Origin: Calothrix brevissima NIES-22
GTDB lineage: Bacteria > Cyanobacteriota > Cyanobacteriia > Cyanobacteriales > Nostocaceae
Direction: 5' to 3'
Assembly (NCBI RefSeq): GCF_002367995.1
Contig: NZ_AP018207.1
Span: 62,001-126,000 of the forward strand
DNA: 64,000 bases
In this document: one piece after another, positions 53,309-62,417 of the stretch
How the letters are laid out: each line of letters begins with the position of its first letter
How positions within the stretch are numbered: the stretch's first letter is position 1
Notes under the pieces: generated by a model
Told to the model about the DNA's origin: nothing
Databases searched by the model: none
The model's input: only the letters and a program-made list of their open reading frames with translations
Translations under genes and position numbers: made by a program

Positions 53309-53491
53309 GTGTCAACTTAAGGCGAAACCCGCTTGGCGACAAAGTTCTGCCCTCACCCCCAGCCCCTCTCCCACAGGAGAGGGGAGCAAGAGATTTAATT
53401 CCCCTTGGACTGGGGGAGAAGGGGTGAGGGGATGAGGGCGAGGGTTTTTGTACAACACGCACCGTATATAGCTTTTAGCTTAAGTTGACAC
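53309..53491. mobile_element. MITE family B, copy 3 (183 bp, inverted)
   Basis: GTGTCAACTTAA (53309-53320) and TTAAGTTGACAC (53480-53491). Orientation is opposite to copies 1 and 2. The 11-bp sequence GCATAGCACCC occurs on both sides (53294-53304 and 53496-53506), a likely target-site duplication. The rest of 52801-53672 is the A/T array and STRRs (53510-53590). Confidence 0.88.
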
Positions 53492-53672
53492 CAATGCATA
53501 GCACCCCGCCCCTTCCTTGTCCCCCTTCCCTTGTCCTCCTTGTCCCCCTTCCCTTGTCCCCCTGCCCCCTGCCCCTACTCCCCCCTATCCTCATCTCGAC
53601 CTTTGGCGAATAGGCTTAAATCTGCCATACCGATATCTTTGAAAGTATAGATATCACTGCCATATAGCAACT

Positions 53673-54086
53673 ATGGTTTATGGTCAACCACGAGACGATT
53701 TAGGAAATGGTTGGGCTTTTCCTTTGCGCTTGAATTTGCAAGGAGGGATACAACTCACCAGCGAAGAAGAAAAAGTTAAAGAATCCATTTGGATTATTCT
53801 CCGCACTGGCGTAGGCGAAAGAGTTTATCGCCCTAATTTTGGTTCGCGTTTATCGGAATTAGCATTTGCACCGATGAACAACGACACTCTAATCCAAATT
53901 CGCATGTATGTTTTAGAAGCCTTAGAAGTTTGGGAACCCCGCATTACCGTCGATCGCGTCATCACCGAACCCGATCCGGTGCGCGGTCGAGTAAACATCA
54001 ATATTATTTATCGACTTAAAGACAATCCTGATATTAACAACTTTGTTTATCCATTTTATTTATTACCCCCTAACGAAGAAGAATAA
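53673..54086 (+). CDS. baseplate wedge protein, GPW/gp25 family
   Basis: 137 residues; a lysozyme-like gp25 fold that joins sheath and baseplate in contractile systems. Signatures: FPLRLNLQGGIQLTSEEEKV, ESIWIILRTGVGERVYRPNF (the conserved ILRTxxGER..RPxFG block) and MYVLEALEVWEPRITV. The complete family length is present. Separated from the PAAR gene by 1 kb of repeats and a MITE, so the structural genes may now be two transcripts. Since gp25 proteins bind the sheath, its presence argues that a sheath exists somewhere in the genome. Confidence 0.94.
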   Translation: MVYGQPRDDLGNGWAFPLRLNLQGGIQLTSEEEKVKESIWIILRTGVGERVYRPNFGSRLSELAFAPMNNDTLIQIRMYVLEALEVWEPRITVDRVITEPDPVRGRVNINIIYRLKDNPDINNFVYPFYLLPPNEEE

Positions 54087-54090
54087 TTAG

Positions 54091-54220
54091 TCATTGGTCA
54101 TTTGTCATTGGTCAATAGTCAATAGTCAATAGTCAATAGTCAATGGTCATTTATCCCCCTTGTCCTCCTTGTCCCCCTTGTCCTCCTTGTCCTCCTTGTC
54201 CCCTTCCTAGCCCCTAGCCC
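54091..54220. repeat. STRR tract between gp25 and baseplate J genes
   Basis: Heptamers AGTCAAT/TGGTCAT (54091-54150) pass into nonamers CCTTGTCCC/CCTTGTCCT (54156-54203) and CCCCTAG. They end directly before the next start codon. Confidence 0.9.
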
Positions 54221-54223
54221 CGC

Positions 54224-56416
54224 ATGAAATTCGATTTTTTACCACAATTACCATCTTCCAATTTAGACGATCGCACTTTTGACGATCTGGTGGAAGAATG
54301 TATGATGCGTATCCCCCGCTACTGTCCTGAATGGACAGATCATAACCTCAGCGATCCGGGAATCACGCTAATTGAATTATTTTCTTGGTTAACTGACCAA
54401 ATGTTACTCCGGTTTAACCAAGTACCAAGAAAAAATTATGTTGCTTTTTTAGAATTATTGGGGATTCGCCTGCAACCCCCCGCACCAGCCCATACTGAAT
54501 TAACTTTTTATTTAAGTTCTGATTTACCTGAAACTTATACAATCCCTACAGGCACGGAAGTTTCCACAATTCGCACGGAAACTACACCGGCAATTACTTT
54601 TAGTACAGATTCGCCTTTAATTATTGGTAAACCCCGATTACAGCATTTTCTCACCGCCCAAACTGTAGAAGATATTCCCCAATCTCTGCGGGAACGTCTC
54701 TCAAATGTTTGGACTCGTCAGTCTAATGGTTTCTGGACTGGGGGAGAACAAGCTGTATTTAGCGAACAACCCCAAGCGGGAAATTGCTTTTATTTGGTAA
54801 TTAATTCCGATGATTCTTTAGATGGTAACGTCATCGAAGTTACTATCCAAGGGGCAGCAGCAACACCTACAGGCATTGACCCCAATCATCCCCCCCGCAC
54901 ATGGGAAGCTTGGGACGGACAAGATTGGCAACCTGTGTTAATGAAAGAATCGGACGACCAAACCAGGGGATTTAGTTTTTACGAAATTAACCAGCAAGGA
55001 GGAAACCCCGCCCAAGGTGCAGATGTGCGCTTGCATTTACCGCAATCTTGGCCTGTAACTACCTTTACTGCATACCGAGGTCGTTGGCTGCGTTGTAGCT
55101 ATACTAGCCCAGAAGAAAGTCAAGAAGGTTACAGCCGTCCGCCGAAAATTACAGGGTTAGCGGTGCGGTCAATTGGCGGTACAGTGAGGGCGAGTCACAG
55201 TACTTTACTGCAAGAGGAACGTTTAGGAATTAGTAACGGTACCCCCGGACAAACTTTTCAATTACAAGCACCGCCAGTTTTAGCCCGCCGGGAAGACGAG
55301 TATATTATTGTCACGCCTCCTGGGGGTTTACCGCAAACTTGGAATGAGGTGAGAGATTTTGCCGATTCTACACCCCAAGACCGTCATTATGTGATTGATT
55401 CCCTTACTGGTTCGGTGCAATTTGGCCCTTTGATTCGCGAACCGGGACAAATTCAACGCCAGACAAAAGTGCGATCGCGGATTCAACAACCAAGACCAGA
55501 TGAAACCATAGCCCAACCAAGTGACATTGAAAACGCCCTTGAGCATCAATACGGAGCCGTTCCCCCCAAGGGTGCGGAAATTAGAATTCTCGCTTACCGT
55601 ACAGGGGGAGGCAAAGAAGGTAACGTACAAGTAGGTTCGCTCCAGTTTCTCAAGTCGGCTGTCCCCTACGTAACCAGTGTCACAAATTACAAACCCGCCA
55701 TTAACGGTGCAGATGCCGAATCTTTAGAACAGGCGGTAATTAAAGCACCAAGAATTTTGCGAACACGCGATCGCGCCGTCACAGCCGAAGACTTTGAAAT
55801 ATTAACTCAACAAGCCGGTGCAGGTGCGATCGCCCGCGTCCGTTGTTTACCCGCCCTTGCTAATACCCAAGCAGGTACAGTCAGTTTACTCGTAGTCCCC
55901 CAAGCCAATACAGATAACCTAATTGAAGGTATCGCACCCGCACAATTTGCCCTCAGCCCCGCCCTGCAAGACCAAATATTACAATACTTAGATGATAGAA
56001 AGTTATTAGGAGTACAAATTAGACTCTTAGAACCAGACTATGTTGGCGTCTCCGTACAAACAGAAGTTATCCTCGAACCCGCTTACGAAAACCCCTTAGC
56101 CAGAGCCGAAATCCAGCGCAACTTAAAAATCGCTCTGTATAAATATTTAAATCCCCTCACCGGAGGTACTGAAGGTAAAGGCTGGCCGTTTGGGCGACCA
56201 GTTTATCCCTCAGACATCATTGCCTTAATGCAACAAACCCCAGGCGTGCGTTATTTAGGCCCAGTCCTGCTATTTCCCATCCGCAAACAAGGGGACACCT
56301 GGAGAAGACAACCATCACCAGAACAAATCATCGATCCAGGAACCCAAGGCTTAATTTGTTCTTGGTTTGACGCTAACCTGCGTTCCAGTCATGACATCCA
56401 AATTAGTACTCGCTAA
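54224..56416 (+). CDS. baseplate protein J-like (Afp11/gp6)
   Basis: 730 residues; builds the wedge ring of the baseplate. N-terminal signature: LVEECMMRIPRYCPEWTDHN, LSDPGITLIELFSWLTDQML, then YVAFLELLGIRLQPPAPA. Middle and C-terminal baseplate-J block: ALEHQYGAVPPKGAEIRILA near 430, RTGGGKEGNVQVGSL, then APRILRTRDRAVTAEDFE near 510 and QAGAGAIARVRCL. The C-terminal 150 residues have NPLTGGTEGKGWPFGRPVYP and DIIALMQQTPGVRYLG, all typical. The tail protein I gene follows 11 bases later, so they form one operon. Upstream, tandem repeats run right up to the start with no visible ribosome site. Confidence 0.94.
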   Translation: MKFDFLPQLPSSNLDDRTFDDLVEECMMRIPRYCPEWTDHNLSDPGITLIELFSWLTDQMLLRFNQVPRKNYVAFLELLGIRLQPPAPAHTELTFYLSSDLPETYTIPTGTEVSTIRTETTPAITFSTDSPLIIGKPRLQHFLTAQTVEDIPQSLRERLSNVWTRQSNGFWTGGEQAVFSEQPQAGNCFYLVINSDDSLDGNVIEVTIQGAAATPTGIDPNHPPRTWEAWDGQDWQPVLMKESDDQTRGFSFYEINQQGGNPAQGADVRLHLPQSWPVTTFTAYRGRWLRCSYTSPEESQEGYSRPPKITGLAVRSIGGTVRASHSTLLQEERLGISNGTPGQTFQLQAPPVLARREDEYIIVTPPGGLPQTWNEVRDFADSTPQDRHYVIDSLTGSVQFGPLIREPGQIQRQTKVRSRIQQPRPDETIAQPSDIENALEHQYGAVPPKGAEIRILAYRTGGGKEGNVQVGSLQFLKSAVPYVTSVTNYKPAINGADAESLEQAVIKAPRILRTRDRAVTAEDFEILTQQAGAGAIARVRCLPALANTQAGTVSLLVVPQANTDNLIEGIAPAQFALSPALQDQILQYLDDRKLLGVQIRLLEPDYVGVSVQTEVILEPAYENPLARAEIQRNLKIALYKYLNPLTGGTEGKGWPFGRPVYPSDIIALMQQTPGVRYLGPVLLFPIRKQGDTWRRQPSPEQIIDPGTQGLICSWFDANLRSSHDIQISTR

Positions 56417-56427
56417 AACAAAAGCTT

Positions 56428-57459
56428 ATGGTTCAAAGCCGACATAGCCCAGCCGTAGAAATTCAACTCACCCCCATGCAAATACCCGAAGCCGTACCTG
56501 GGGCGGGTTTATCATTTGCAGGGCCAGAAGGTATGAATGCAACAGCATATAACTTGCTTTTGCATCCCGGACAACCCAGCGAGATGATTGTCCATATCAA
56601 AAACTTAGAAGACCGCCCCTTAAGGCTAAGTTTAAAAGTAGAAGGAGAATTTCCCTCCCAGTGGTGCCAAATTGGTACAGAAGGGAGAGAAATTCCCCCA
56701 GGCGCACAGATGGATGCAGTATTATATTTCACTGTTCCCGCCACTTTTTTTGAAGACCAAGAAGCAATTTCCCCAGGGAAAAAAGACAAATTAATACTTA
56801 ACTTTCACTGTTTAGTAGTAGTTAATATCGACCAAGGTACAGAACGAGAACAAATTCAACACAGCGAAATATTTAATTTATATATTCGCCCCTACAGTTT
56901 CTACATGGAATTTCTGCCCGTTCTCTATCGCGAAATTGACTTTATTGGGCGCTTCATCAAAATATTTGAACAAGCTTATCAACCAGCAGTTGATAGCTTT
57001 AACATCATGTGGGCAAACATCGACCCCTTAACAGCACCAAAAGCCTTACTTCCATTCTTAGCCCATTGGGTAGCTTGGCAAGTAGATTCTGTCTGGGATC
57101 TCAATCAACAACGTCGTTTAATTCGTCGTGCAGTTGAAATTTATCGTTGGCGAGGAACCCGCAAAGGATTGCGTCTTTACCTCCACCTTTACACAGGTTT
57201 ACCCCTAGACGAAGATATCCCCAACGAACGCGATAAACATATTAGTATTACAGAACCATTTGGCCCCAGCTTCATCTTAGGTGATGCCCACATCGGCAGC
57301 GCCGTCTTAGCAGGTGGACAAGCATATCATTTCGTAGTTCACTTACGCAAAACCCGCTCAAATCAACTCATCAACGAACAATTAATCAGAACAATCATCG
57401 AACAAGAAAAACCTGCATTCTGCGCCTATGAACTATTCATTGAAAACCAAAATCCTTAA
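56428..57459 (+). CDS. phage tail protein I-like baseplate protein (Afp12)
   Basis: 343 residues. N-terminal half (about 1-150) is a beta-rich domain of the Afp12 type (LLLHPGQPSEMIVHIKNLED, then CQIGTEGREIPPGAQMDAVL). The C-terminal half is tail protein I: FYMEFLPVLYREIDFIGRFI, VDSFNIMWANIDPLTAPKAL, LPFLAHWVAWQV, and RRLIRRAVEIYRWRGTRKGL. Works next to baseplate J in attaching the peripheral baseplate. 11 bases after the baseplate J stop; no fibre gene of phage type follows. Confidence 0.93.
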   Translation: MVQSRHSPAVEIQLTPMQIPEAVPGAGLSFAGPEGMNATAYNLLLHPGQPSEMIVHIKNLEDRPLRLSLKVEGEFPSQWCQIGTEGREIPPGAQMDAVLYFTVPATFFEDQEAISPGKKDKLILNFHCLVVVNIDQGTEREQIQHSEIFNLYIRPYSFYMEFLPVLYREIDFIGRFIKIFEQAYQPAVDSFNIMWANIDPLTAPKALLPFLAHWVAWQVDSVWDLNQQRRLIRRAVEIYRWRGTRKGLRLYLHLYTGLPLDEDIPNERDKHISITEPFGPSFILGDAHIGSAVLAGGQAYHFVVHLRKTRSNQLINEQLIRTIIEQEKPAFCAYELFIENQNP

Positions 57460-57765
57460 AATGTAAATTACACCATAAAACTCTCATTACTCTCATTCCT
57501 CTGTGTTCTCTGCGTCCTCTGCGGTTAAAATTTTCATAATATTTGGGTAAAGACAATAAAATAACAATGTAAATATTTCTTTTATTGTAATACCAATTTT
57601 CTGTAAATTTGCACTTAATACTTGCCTCTTTTCTCTTGGCGTACTTGGCGTCTTGGCGGTTCATTAAATAAATATTAAGTACATCATCATAGCGAATTGC
57701 TATAAACAATACCCAATCACCAGTATTCATCAATTTAATTGCACAATCCAAAATCCAAAATTGAC
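57460..57765. other. non-coding strip with TTGGCG repeat
   Basis: Holds ctctgcgtcctctgcggtta (57507-57527) and the CTTGGCGTACTTGGCGTCTTGGCGGTTCAT-type block (57638-57664), the same repeat as in the fad operon gaps. No gene found. Confidence 0.5.
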
Positions 57766-58965
57766 ATGACACACCCATTCCCCCCACCAACCATCAAATC
57801 CTTTGAACGCCTACAAGCCTCCGATGGGCTATTAATAAATGCCGAACGCTGGAGTAAAGCCCATGAATACCACCGACTGCGACAAAACACCCACTATCAA
57901 TGCTTAAACCAACCCGGAATAGTCTGCGGTTTAGGCGTGCGAGTCATTCCTGCACCCCGCCAAGTAGAAGCAAAATATCGAGATGGACGCTGGGTACAAA
58001 TTCAACCAGGAATCGCCATCGATGTAGCCGGAAACTTAATTGTAGTCCCCAAAGCTTACGACTTTCCGATTGATTTAGAAGTAGTTAGTAGCGAACCAAT
58101 TACAATTTACTTAGTCGTCAGTTACGTAGATCCAGACGAACTCAGACGCGGACAATCACGAGATATTGTCCAAGAAACATATCGCATCGATCAAAAAAAT
58201 TCCACCCTAGAAACTCACGAAATCGAACTTTGTCGCATCCTCTTACAACCAGGACAAAACACCATTACTCAACCTGCTGATGTCTTCTTTCCTGGTTACC
58301 AAAACATTGATTTACGCTATCGCCGCCACGCCCAAGCAAGACCACAAACAAATATTGCGATCGCGCAAGTAAATCATAGCGATTCTGAATGCGCCCGTAA
58401 CTTTTTCAACCTTGCTTATTTACTCCAATCCATCGAACATCTCTACCCATCCTTACGGGGAATTGATGAACCAGGACAAGTATCTTTAGGCGAAAATATT
58501 CAAGACTACGACTTACTTTATTTAACAGGACAGGAAGCACTATCTTTTAACAGTATTGAATTTGAATCACTGAAAAATTATTTAAATTTTGGTGGCATAC
58601 TTTTAGTAGATGCACCGCAAAATGCTAATGCCCTAATTGATAGTACCCACGCCTTAGCCCAGCAACTAGAAAATCCCTTAAAACCTTTAGAAGAACTACA
58701 AAGAAGTCATCCTTTACGCACCAAACCCTTCTTATTTGCCGCCTTACCCAATGTCAATCAAAACTTCATTCGCCTGTTAATTGGTGGCGGAATCATATTA
58801 GTCATTGGTGATTTAGCCAGCGCTTGGGGATTAGATAGAGAATTGAATTTACCCAGAGTAGCTATTAGAACCGCCCAAGAATTCGGTATTAATATTCTGC
58901 ACTATGCTTGGAGAAGGCGACAGTATATTGGCTTACAGCAAGAAGATAACACAGGTAAATGGTAG
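57766..58965 (+). CDS. CIS-locus protein with DUF4159-like C-terminus
   Basis: 399 residues from the ATG at 57766; a TTG-started frame would add nine. The N-terminal domain (about 1-130) contains the run FERLQASDGLLINAERWSKA, then HRLRQNTHYQCLNQPGIVCG; this opening is seen in proteins of cyanobacterial contractile-system loci. A beta-rich stretch follows (IQPGIAIDVAGNLIVVPKAY). Residues about 210-385 resemble DUF4159 (LGENIQDYDLLYLTGQEALS, then LKNYLNFGGILLVDAPQN). That domain is seen alone in planctomycete and other proteins of unknown function. No catalytic motif seen. It is the last gene of the CIS block; peripheral baseplate or fibre-like role is inference. Confidence 0.75.
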   Translation: MTHPFPPPTIKSFERLQASDGLLINAERWSKAHEYHRLRQNTHYQCLNQPGIVCGLGVRVIPAPRQVEAKYRDGRWVQIQPGIAIDVAGNLIVVPKAYDFPIDLEVVSSEPITIYLVVSYVDPDELRRGQSRDIVQETYRIDQKNSTLETHEIELCRILLQPGQNTITQPADVFFPGYQNIDLRYRRHAQARPQTNIAIAQVNHSDSECARNFFNLAYLLQSIEHLYPSLRGIDEPGQVSLGENIQDYDLLYLTGQEALSFNSIEFESLKNYLNFGGILLVDAPQNANALIDSTHALAQQLENPLKPLEELQRSHPLRTKPFLFAALPNVNQNFIRLLIGGGIILVIGDLASAWGLDRELNLPRVAIRTAQEFGINILHYAWRRRQYIGLQQEDNTGKW

Positions 58966-58967
58966 AA

Positions 58968-59075
58968 GGGACAAGGAAGACAAGGGAGACAAGGGAGACA
59001 AGGAGGACAAGGAGGACAAGGGGGACAAGGGGGACAAATGACTATTGACCATTGACCATTGACTATTGACAACTA
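58968..59075. repeat. STRR tract: (GGAGACAAG)n and (TTGACCA)n
   Basis: Nonamers GAAGACAAG/GGAGACAAG/GGGGACAAG (58970-59036) followed by TGACTATTGACCATTGACCA heptamers (59038-59075), at the end of the CIS block. Confidence 0.9.
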
Positions 59076-59624
59076 ACCATTAATAATTTTGTCTACAGCC
59101 ACAGAAATATCTGGGAATGCAAGTGGTTGAATAGTTCCTGTAGTCAATGTTTGTTTGCTTGCATATTCCCCATCTAAAATATCGCGAAATACAACTAGAT
59201 GTAATTTCTTCAAATTGACAACCCAATATTCTAAAATTCCTGCTTCGGCATAGATTTTACTTTTTTCCTCTAAATCTTTTTCTAAACTGGAGTTAGCATA
59301 TTCAATTACCCAAAAAATATTTTCTGGATAGGGATGATGTTCTCTATACTCGCGTCCCAAACGTTGAACAATTGCAATATCTGGTTCTGGTTCCGAGTTG
59401 TTGGGTAAGGTGATAGGCTTGGCTTCACGTAATGTCGCCTGCTTACCTAATAACTCAGCTAAATACTCGCCAGCTTCATCACTAGAATAAGCATGAGGTT
59501 CTCCTTCCGGCGACATTTCGACAATTTCTCCTTTAAGTAACTCAACCCTGCGAGAACTCAAAATACCAGCCTCAATCATGCGGTGATATTCTTCCAGCGT
59601 CCACTTAGCAAGGATCGTAGCCAT
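59073..59624 (-). CDS. Uma2-family PD-(D/E)XK nuclease-like protein
   Basis: 183 residues, one of the many Uma2 paralogues of cyanobacteria. Motifs: SRRVELLKGEIVEMSPEGEP (first conserved Glu), SEPEPDIAIVQRLG (Asp), and VIEYANSSLEKDLEEKSKIYAEAG followed by EYWVVNL (Glu-x-Lys part of the PD-(D/E)XK core; split in this text after 20 residues: VIEYANSSLEKD, LEEKSKIYAEAG). The complete family length is present. The role of the family is not established; nuclease activity is predicted from fold only. Standing alone; the start ATG lies next to a HIP1 site (gcgatcgc, about 59626-59633). Confidence 0.85.
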   Translation of the reverse strand: MATILAKWTLEEYHRMIEAGILSSRRVELLKGEIVEMSPEGEPHAYSSDEAGEYLAELLGKQATLREAKPITLPNNSEPEPDIAIVQRLGREYREHHPYPENIFWVIEYANSSLEKDLEEKSKIYAEAGILEYWVVNLKKLHLVVFRDILDGEYASKQTLTTGTIQPLAFPDISVAVDKIING

Positions 59625-59664
59625 AGCGATCGCATCCTCTCAATTATGCTTTTATTTTTCCATA

Positions 59665-60390
59665 TTAATTGACAAATTGTCTATTAATATAAGCATTTTC
59701 AGTCAACAAAGGTACGCAATTACTAATATTAAAAGCTGCTGCTAATTCCACATCTAACTCATAACCTTTAGCAATTAACTCTTTCCCAGAACTAGATTTT
59801 TTCAAGTATCCTAACAAATCATTCCTAAAAGTCTGAAATACTGCTAAAGCACTTTCAGCCTCTGGAGAGAAACTACCATTTAAAAAACTCAAAATTGCTC
59901 CTACACCAATTAAATCTTCAAAAGCTGGTCTTAACGTACCATCCTCCCACTTTTCCCCAGCAGGAATTACAGCAATTTTAGATCCATATTGCTGCGCAAA
60001 TTTTGCCACTGCTTCACAATTTCGTAAACAACCAGCTATTGTTGGTGTTTTACCTGTGAGTAATGTGAGAGTCGAACCATTAGGAGAAGGTATAACTAAC
60101 TTAGTTCCTATCGGAATTTTAGTTAAAGATGCAGGAGAAAGAGAATAACCTGTTTGTGAAAACCTACCTTTTGCTAATTTCGCATTAACAGACTTAGCAT
60201 AATTAATTGCGGAATCATCTCTCCATTGATAGGGATATATAATTGCGCCATTGTTAGTAGCAATTTCTGTCGCAGTCGAAAAAGATAGTACATCGACAAT
60301 GATAATTACATCACTAATAGGTGCAAGTTGAGTAACACCTTGTACACCCCACTCGCAACGTAAATCAAATTCTGCTTGATCGTAAATCAT
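59665..60390 (-). CDS. 2-phosphosulfolactate phosphatase family protein (ComB-like)
   Basis: 241 residues, of the ComB family that in methanogens makes sulfolactate for coenzyme M. Signatures: FDLRCEWGVQGVTQLAPISD, VIIIVDVLSFSTATEIATNN, LVIPSPNGSTLTLLT, AGCLRNCEAVAKFA, and VIPAGEKWEDGTLRPAFEDL (Asp/Glu cluster expected to bind Mg). Cyanobacteria have no coenzyme M, so the real substrate is unknown; homologues are widespread in them. On the same strand as the Uma2 gene (40 bp apart) but with AT-rich DNA between, so a joint transcript is possible. Confidence 0.88.
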   Translation of the reverse strand: MIYDQAEFDLRCEWGVQGVTQLAPISDVIIIVDVLSFSTATEIATNNGAIIYPYQWRDDSAINYAKSVNAKLAKGRFSQTGYSLSPASLTKIPIGTKLVIPSPNGSTLTLLTGKTPTIAGCLRNCEAVAKFAQQYGSKIAVIPAGEKWEDGTLRPAFEDLIGVGAILSFLNGSFSPEAESALAVFQTFRNDLLGYLKKSSSGKELIAKGYELDVELAAAFNISNCVPLLTENAYINRQFVN

Positions 60391-60588
60391 TTTTTTGAAA
60401 TCAGTTAATACATAAATATAGAGGATTTATTGTCGCGTAGCGCACCGACACAATATTAATATCTCCATTATTAATATGTGCTTTTTGCGCCATTTATAGG
60501 AGTGGTAAATGAATATATATTTACCACCATTAAATTGTTAAACCCCTATGATAATGGCTATCGACAATTTAAGAGTCTTCGGAATGCT

Positions 60589-61056
60589 ATGGTAAAAAAG
60601 GTATTAGCAGATTTAAATAATTATTTTCAGCGAGATAAGATTGTGCGCAATCTGGAATTTTTTCAAGATTTCATAATTGTGTTTCTCTGCTTAGGCTTAT
60701 TTTGCGTCATGCTGATTCGCCTAGTAGATATGTTCTCTTCTTTTGTCCGTCCCTTAGATTTAAGACAAGTAACATCTGATATCCTCTTTATTTTAATTCT
60801 CGTCGAACTCTTCCGCCTTTTAATTGACTATATAGAAGCACAGAGTATATCTGTAGCAGCCGCAGTAGAAATTACAATTGTTTCTGCTTTAAGAGAAGTA
60901 ATTTTACGCGGTGTACTAGAAATTCCCCGCGATCAACTTTTGAGTATTGCTGTATTTTTACTAGTTTTAGCAGGAATTTTTATAGCTTTACCACGCATGT
61001 CTAGATTGTTTGAACACGCAAGAATTTCTCATCCAGAAACCACAGAATCCAATTAA
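60589..61056 (+). CDS. PsiE-family membrane protein
   Basis: 155 residues from the ATG at 60589; the open frame extends up to a GTG at 60478 but that part looks non-conserved. Four membrane helices: about 25-50 (FFQDFIIVFLCLGLFCVMLI), 65-85, 100-120 and 130-150 (LLSIAVFLLVLAGIFIAL). Conserved PsiE-like features: a first helix of this kind and a polar ELFRLLIDYIEAQSI, then EITIVSALREVILRGVLEIP. In E. coli psiE responds to phosphate starvation; function unknown. Convergent with the MFS gene, with a shared hairpin terminator. Confidence 0.8.
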   Translation: MVKKVLADLNNYFQRDKIVRNLEFFQDFIIVFLCLGLFCVMLIRLVDMFSSFVRPLDLRQVTSDILFILILVELFRLLIDYIEAQSISVAAAVEITIVSALREVILRGVLEIPRDQLLSIAVFLLVLAGIFIALPRMSRLFEHARISHPETTESN

Positions 61057-61071
61057 AAATTTAGGATTCTT

Positions 61072-61097
61072 ATACCCCTAAAGAAACTTAGGGGTAT
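61072..61097. terminator. bidirectional hairpin terminator
   Basis: ATACCCCTAA (61072-61081) pairs with TTAGGGGTAT (61088-61097) over a 6-base loop. It lies between the convergent PsiE-like (ends 61056) and MFS (ends 61104) genes, so it can serve both. Confidence 0.8.
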
Positions 61098-61103
61098 GAC
61101 TGA

Positions 61104-62417
61104 TTAATTTGATGTAGATATTAACCCAGTTTGCTTATAAATAGGGCATACTATTTTTTTAATCTCTGGTAGCTTTCTCGCAAAATATAACGCGCTCAGA
61201 GAACAACAAACACCTCCAAATAATAAAGCATTTGCTACACCAATGTGACCTGCCAAACCTCCAAAAAATAAATTACCAAAAGGTAATATCCCTAAAAATC
61301 CTGTTGTGAATATACTTGTAACTCTACCTCGTTTATTTTCATCAACAATGATTAACTGAATAAAATTGCTAATAGCAATTAAACTCAAAGTATTAGTCAT
61401 ACCAACAATAAAAATTAAGATCAGGCAAAGTTCTAAACTAGCAGAACGCGAAAAGAATATCAGACTTAAACCTAAAATCAAAGTAGAGTTAGCCACAACT
61501 TTCTCTAAGCCAGTAACTTTCCTTCTGAGTATTAAAAACAGTCCAGCAACTATCGAACCCAATGCTGAAGCTGTCATAATATAGCCCATAGTTTCAGCAC
61601 TACCATTTAAAATATCAGTTGTGAAAATGGGCATCAAGTTAACATAAGTCATAATCATAAAACAAATCATGACTTGCATCATTAATACATATTTAATAGG
61701 TAAAAATTCATAAGTATATACAAAACCCTCTTTTAAATTCTGCCAAATATGCGGTTTTTTACTGGAGTCTTTGTTACCAAATGACTTAATTCGCACAGTT
61801 AAAATTGCGGAAATAAATGGAAAATAACTAATGCTATCTACCAAAAAGCATGATGCTGCGCCTACTTTCGCTAGTAATAATCCACCAACCATAGGACTGA
61901 CAAATTTAGCAGTATTAATTAAGAAAGAATGAATGGAAATTGCGCTATAGGTATCGGCTTTATTATCGACAATTCGGGGGATAGCTATTAACCGTGCCGG
62001 TAAATCAAAAGCTTTGACAATTCCTTGGAGTATCCCAATTACCAAAATCCAAATAAAGTTAATTTCCCCAGTCAGACTCAAATAAGTTAACGAACCGGAT
62101 AAAATAATAGATACTAGCTGAGTAGCGAGTAAAACATATCTGAGGTTCCAACGATCTAATAAAACTCCTACTATAGGTGTCAGTACTAAGCCTGTTGCTT
62201 GATTGGTAAATCCAGCAATACCCACTAATACTGCTGAATTAGTTAGTTGATAAACCATCCATACTAAAGCAAATTGTGTCATCCAAGAACCAAAAAAAGA
62301 TACACTTTCTCCGATGACAAAACAGCAAACATTTGCAGATTTCAGCGCTGGGGGAATCTGAAAAAAACCAAACTTTAGTTTGTGTTTTTCAGAATTTGCT
62401 TGATGAATTTGCGCCAT
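61104..62417 (-). CDS. MFS transporter, drug/siderophore-efflux type
   Basis: 437 residues from the ATG at 62417 (AAAGGAAAAATTC upstream); the longer frame adds ten. Twelve hydrophobic segments, MFS_3-like layout. Motif A type loop after helix 2: PIVGVLLDRWNLRYVLLATQ. Other typical parts: SWMTQFALVWMVYQLTNSAV (helix 1) and FDLPARLIAIPRIVDNKADT in the first half; DENKRGRVTSIFTTGFLG (loop) in the second. Relatives export siderophores, macrolides or other small molecules; the substrate here is unknown. Monocistronic. Confidence 0.88.
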   Translation of the reverse strand: MAQIHQANSEKHKLKFGFFQIPPALKSANVCCFVIGESVSFFGSWMTQFALVWMVYQLTNSAVLVGIAGFTNQATGLVLTPIVGVLLDRWNLRYVLLATQLVSIILSGSLTYLSLTGEINFIWILVIGILQGIVKAFDLPARLIAIPRIVDNKADTYSAISIHSFLINTAKFVSPMVGGLLLAKVGAASCFLVDSISYFPFISAILTVRIKSFGNKDSSKKPHIWQNLKEGFVYTYEFLPIKYVLMMQVMICFMIMTYVNLMPIFTTDILNGSAETMGYIMTASALGSIVAGLFLILRRKVTGLEKVVANSTLILGLSLIFFSRSASLELCLILIFIVGMTNTLSLIAISNFIQLIIVDENKRGRVTSIFTTGFLGILPFGNLFFGGLAGHIGVANALLFGGVCCSLSALYFARKLPEIKKIVCPIYKQTGLISTSN

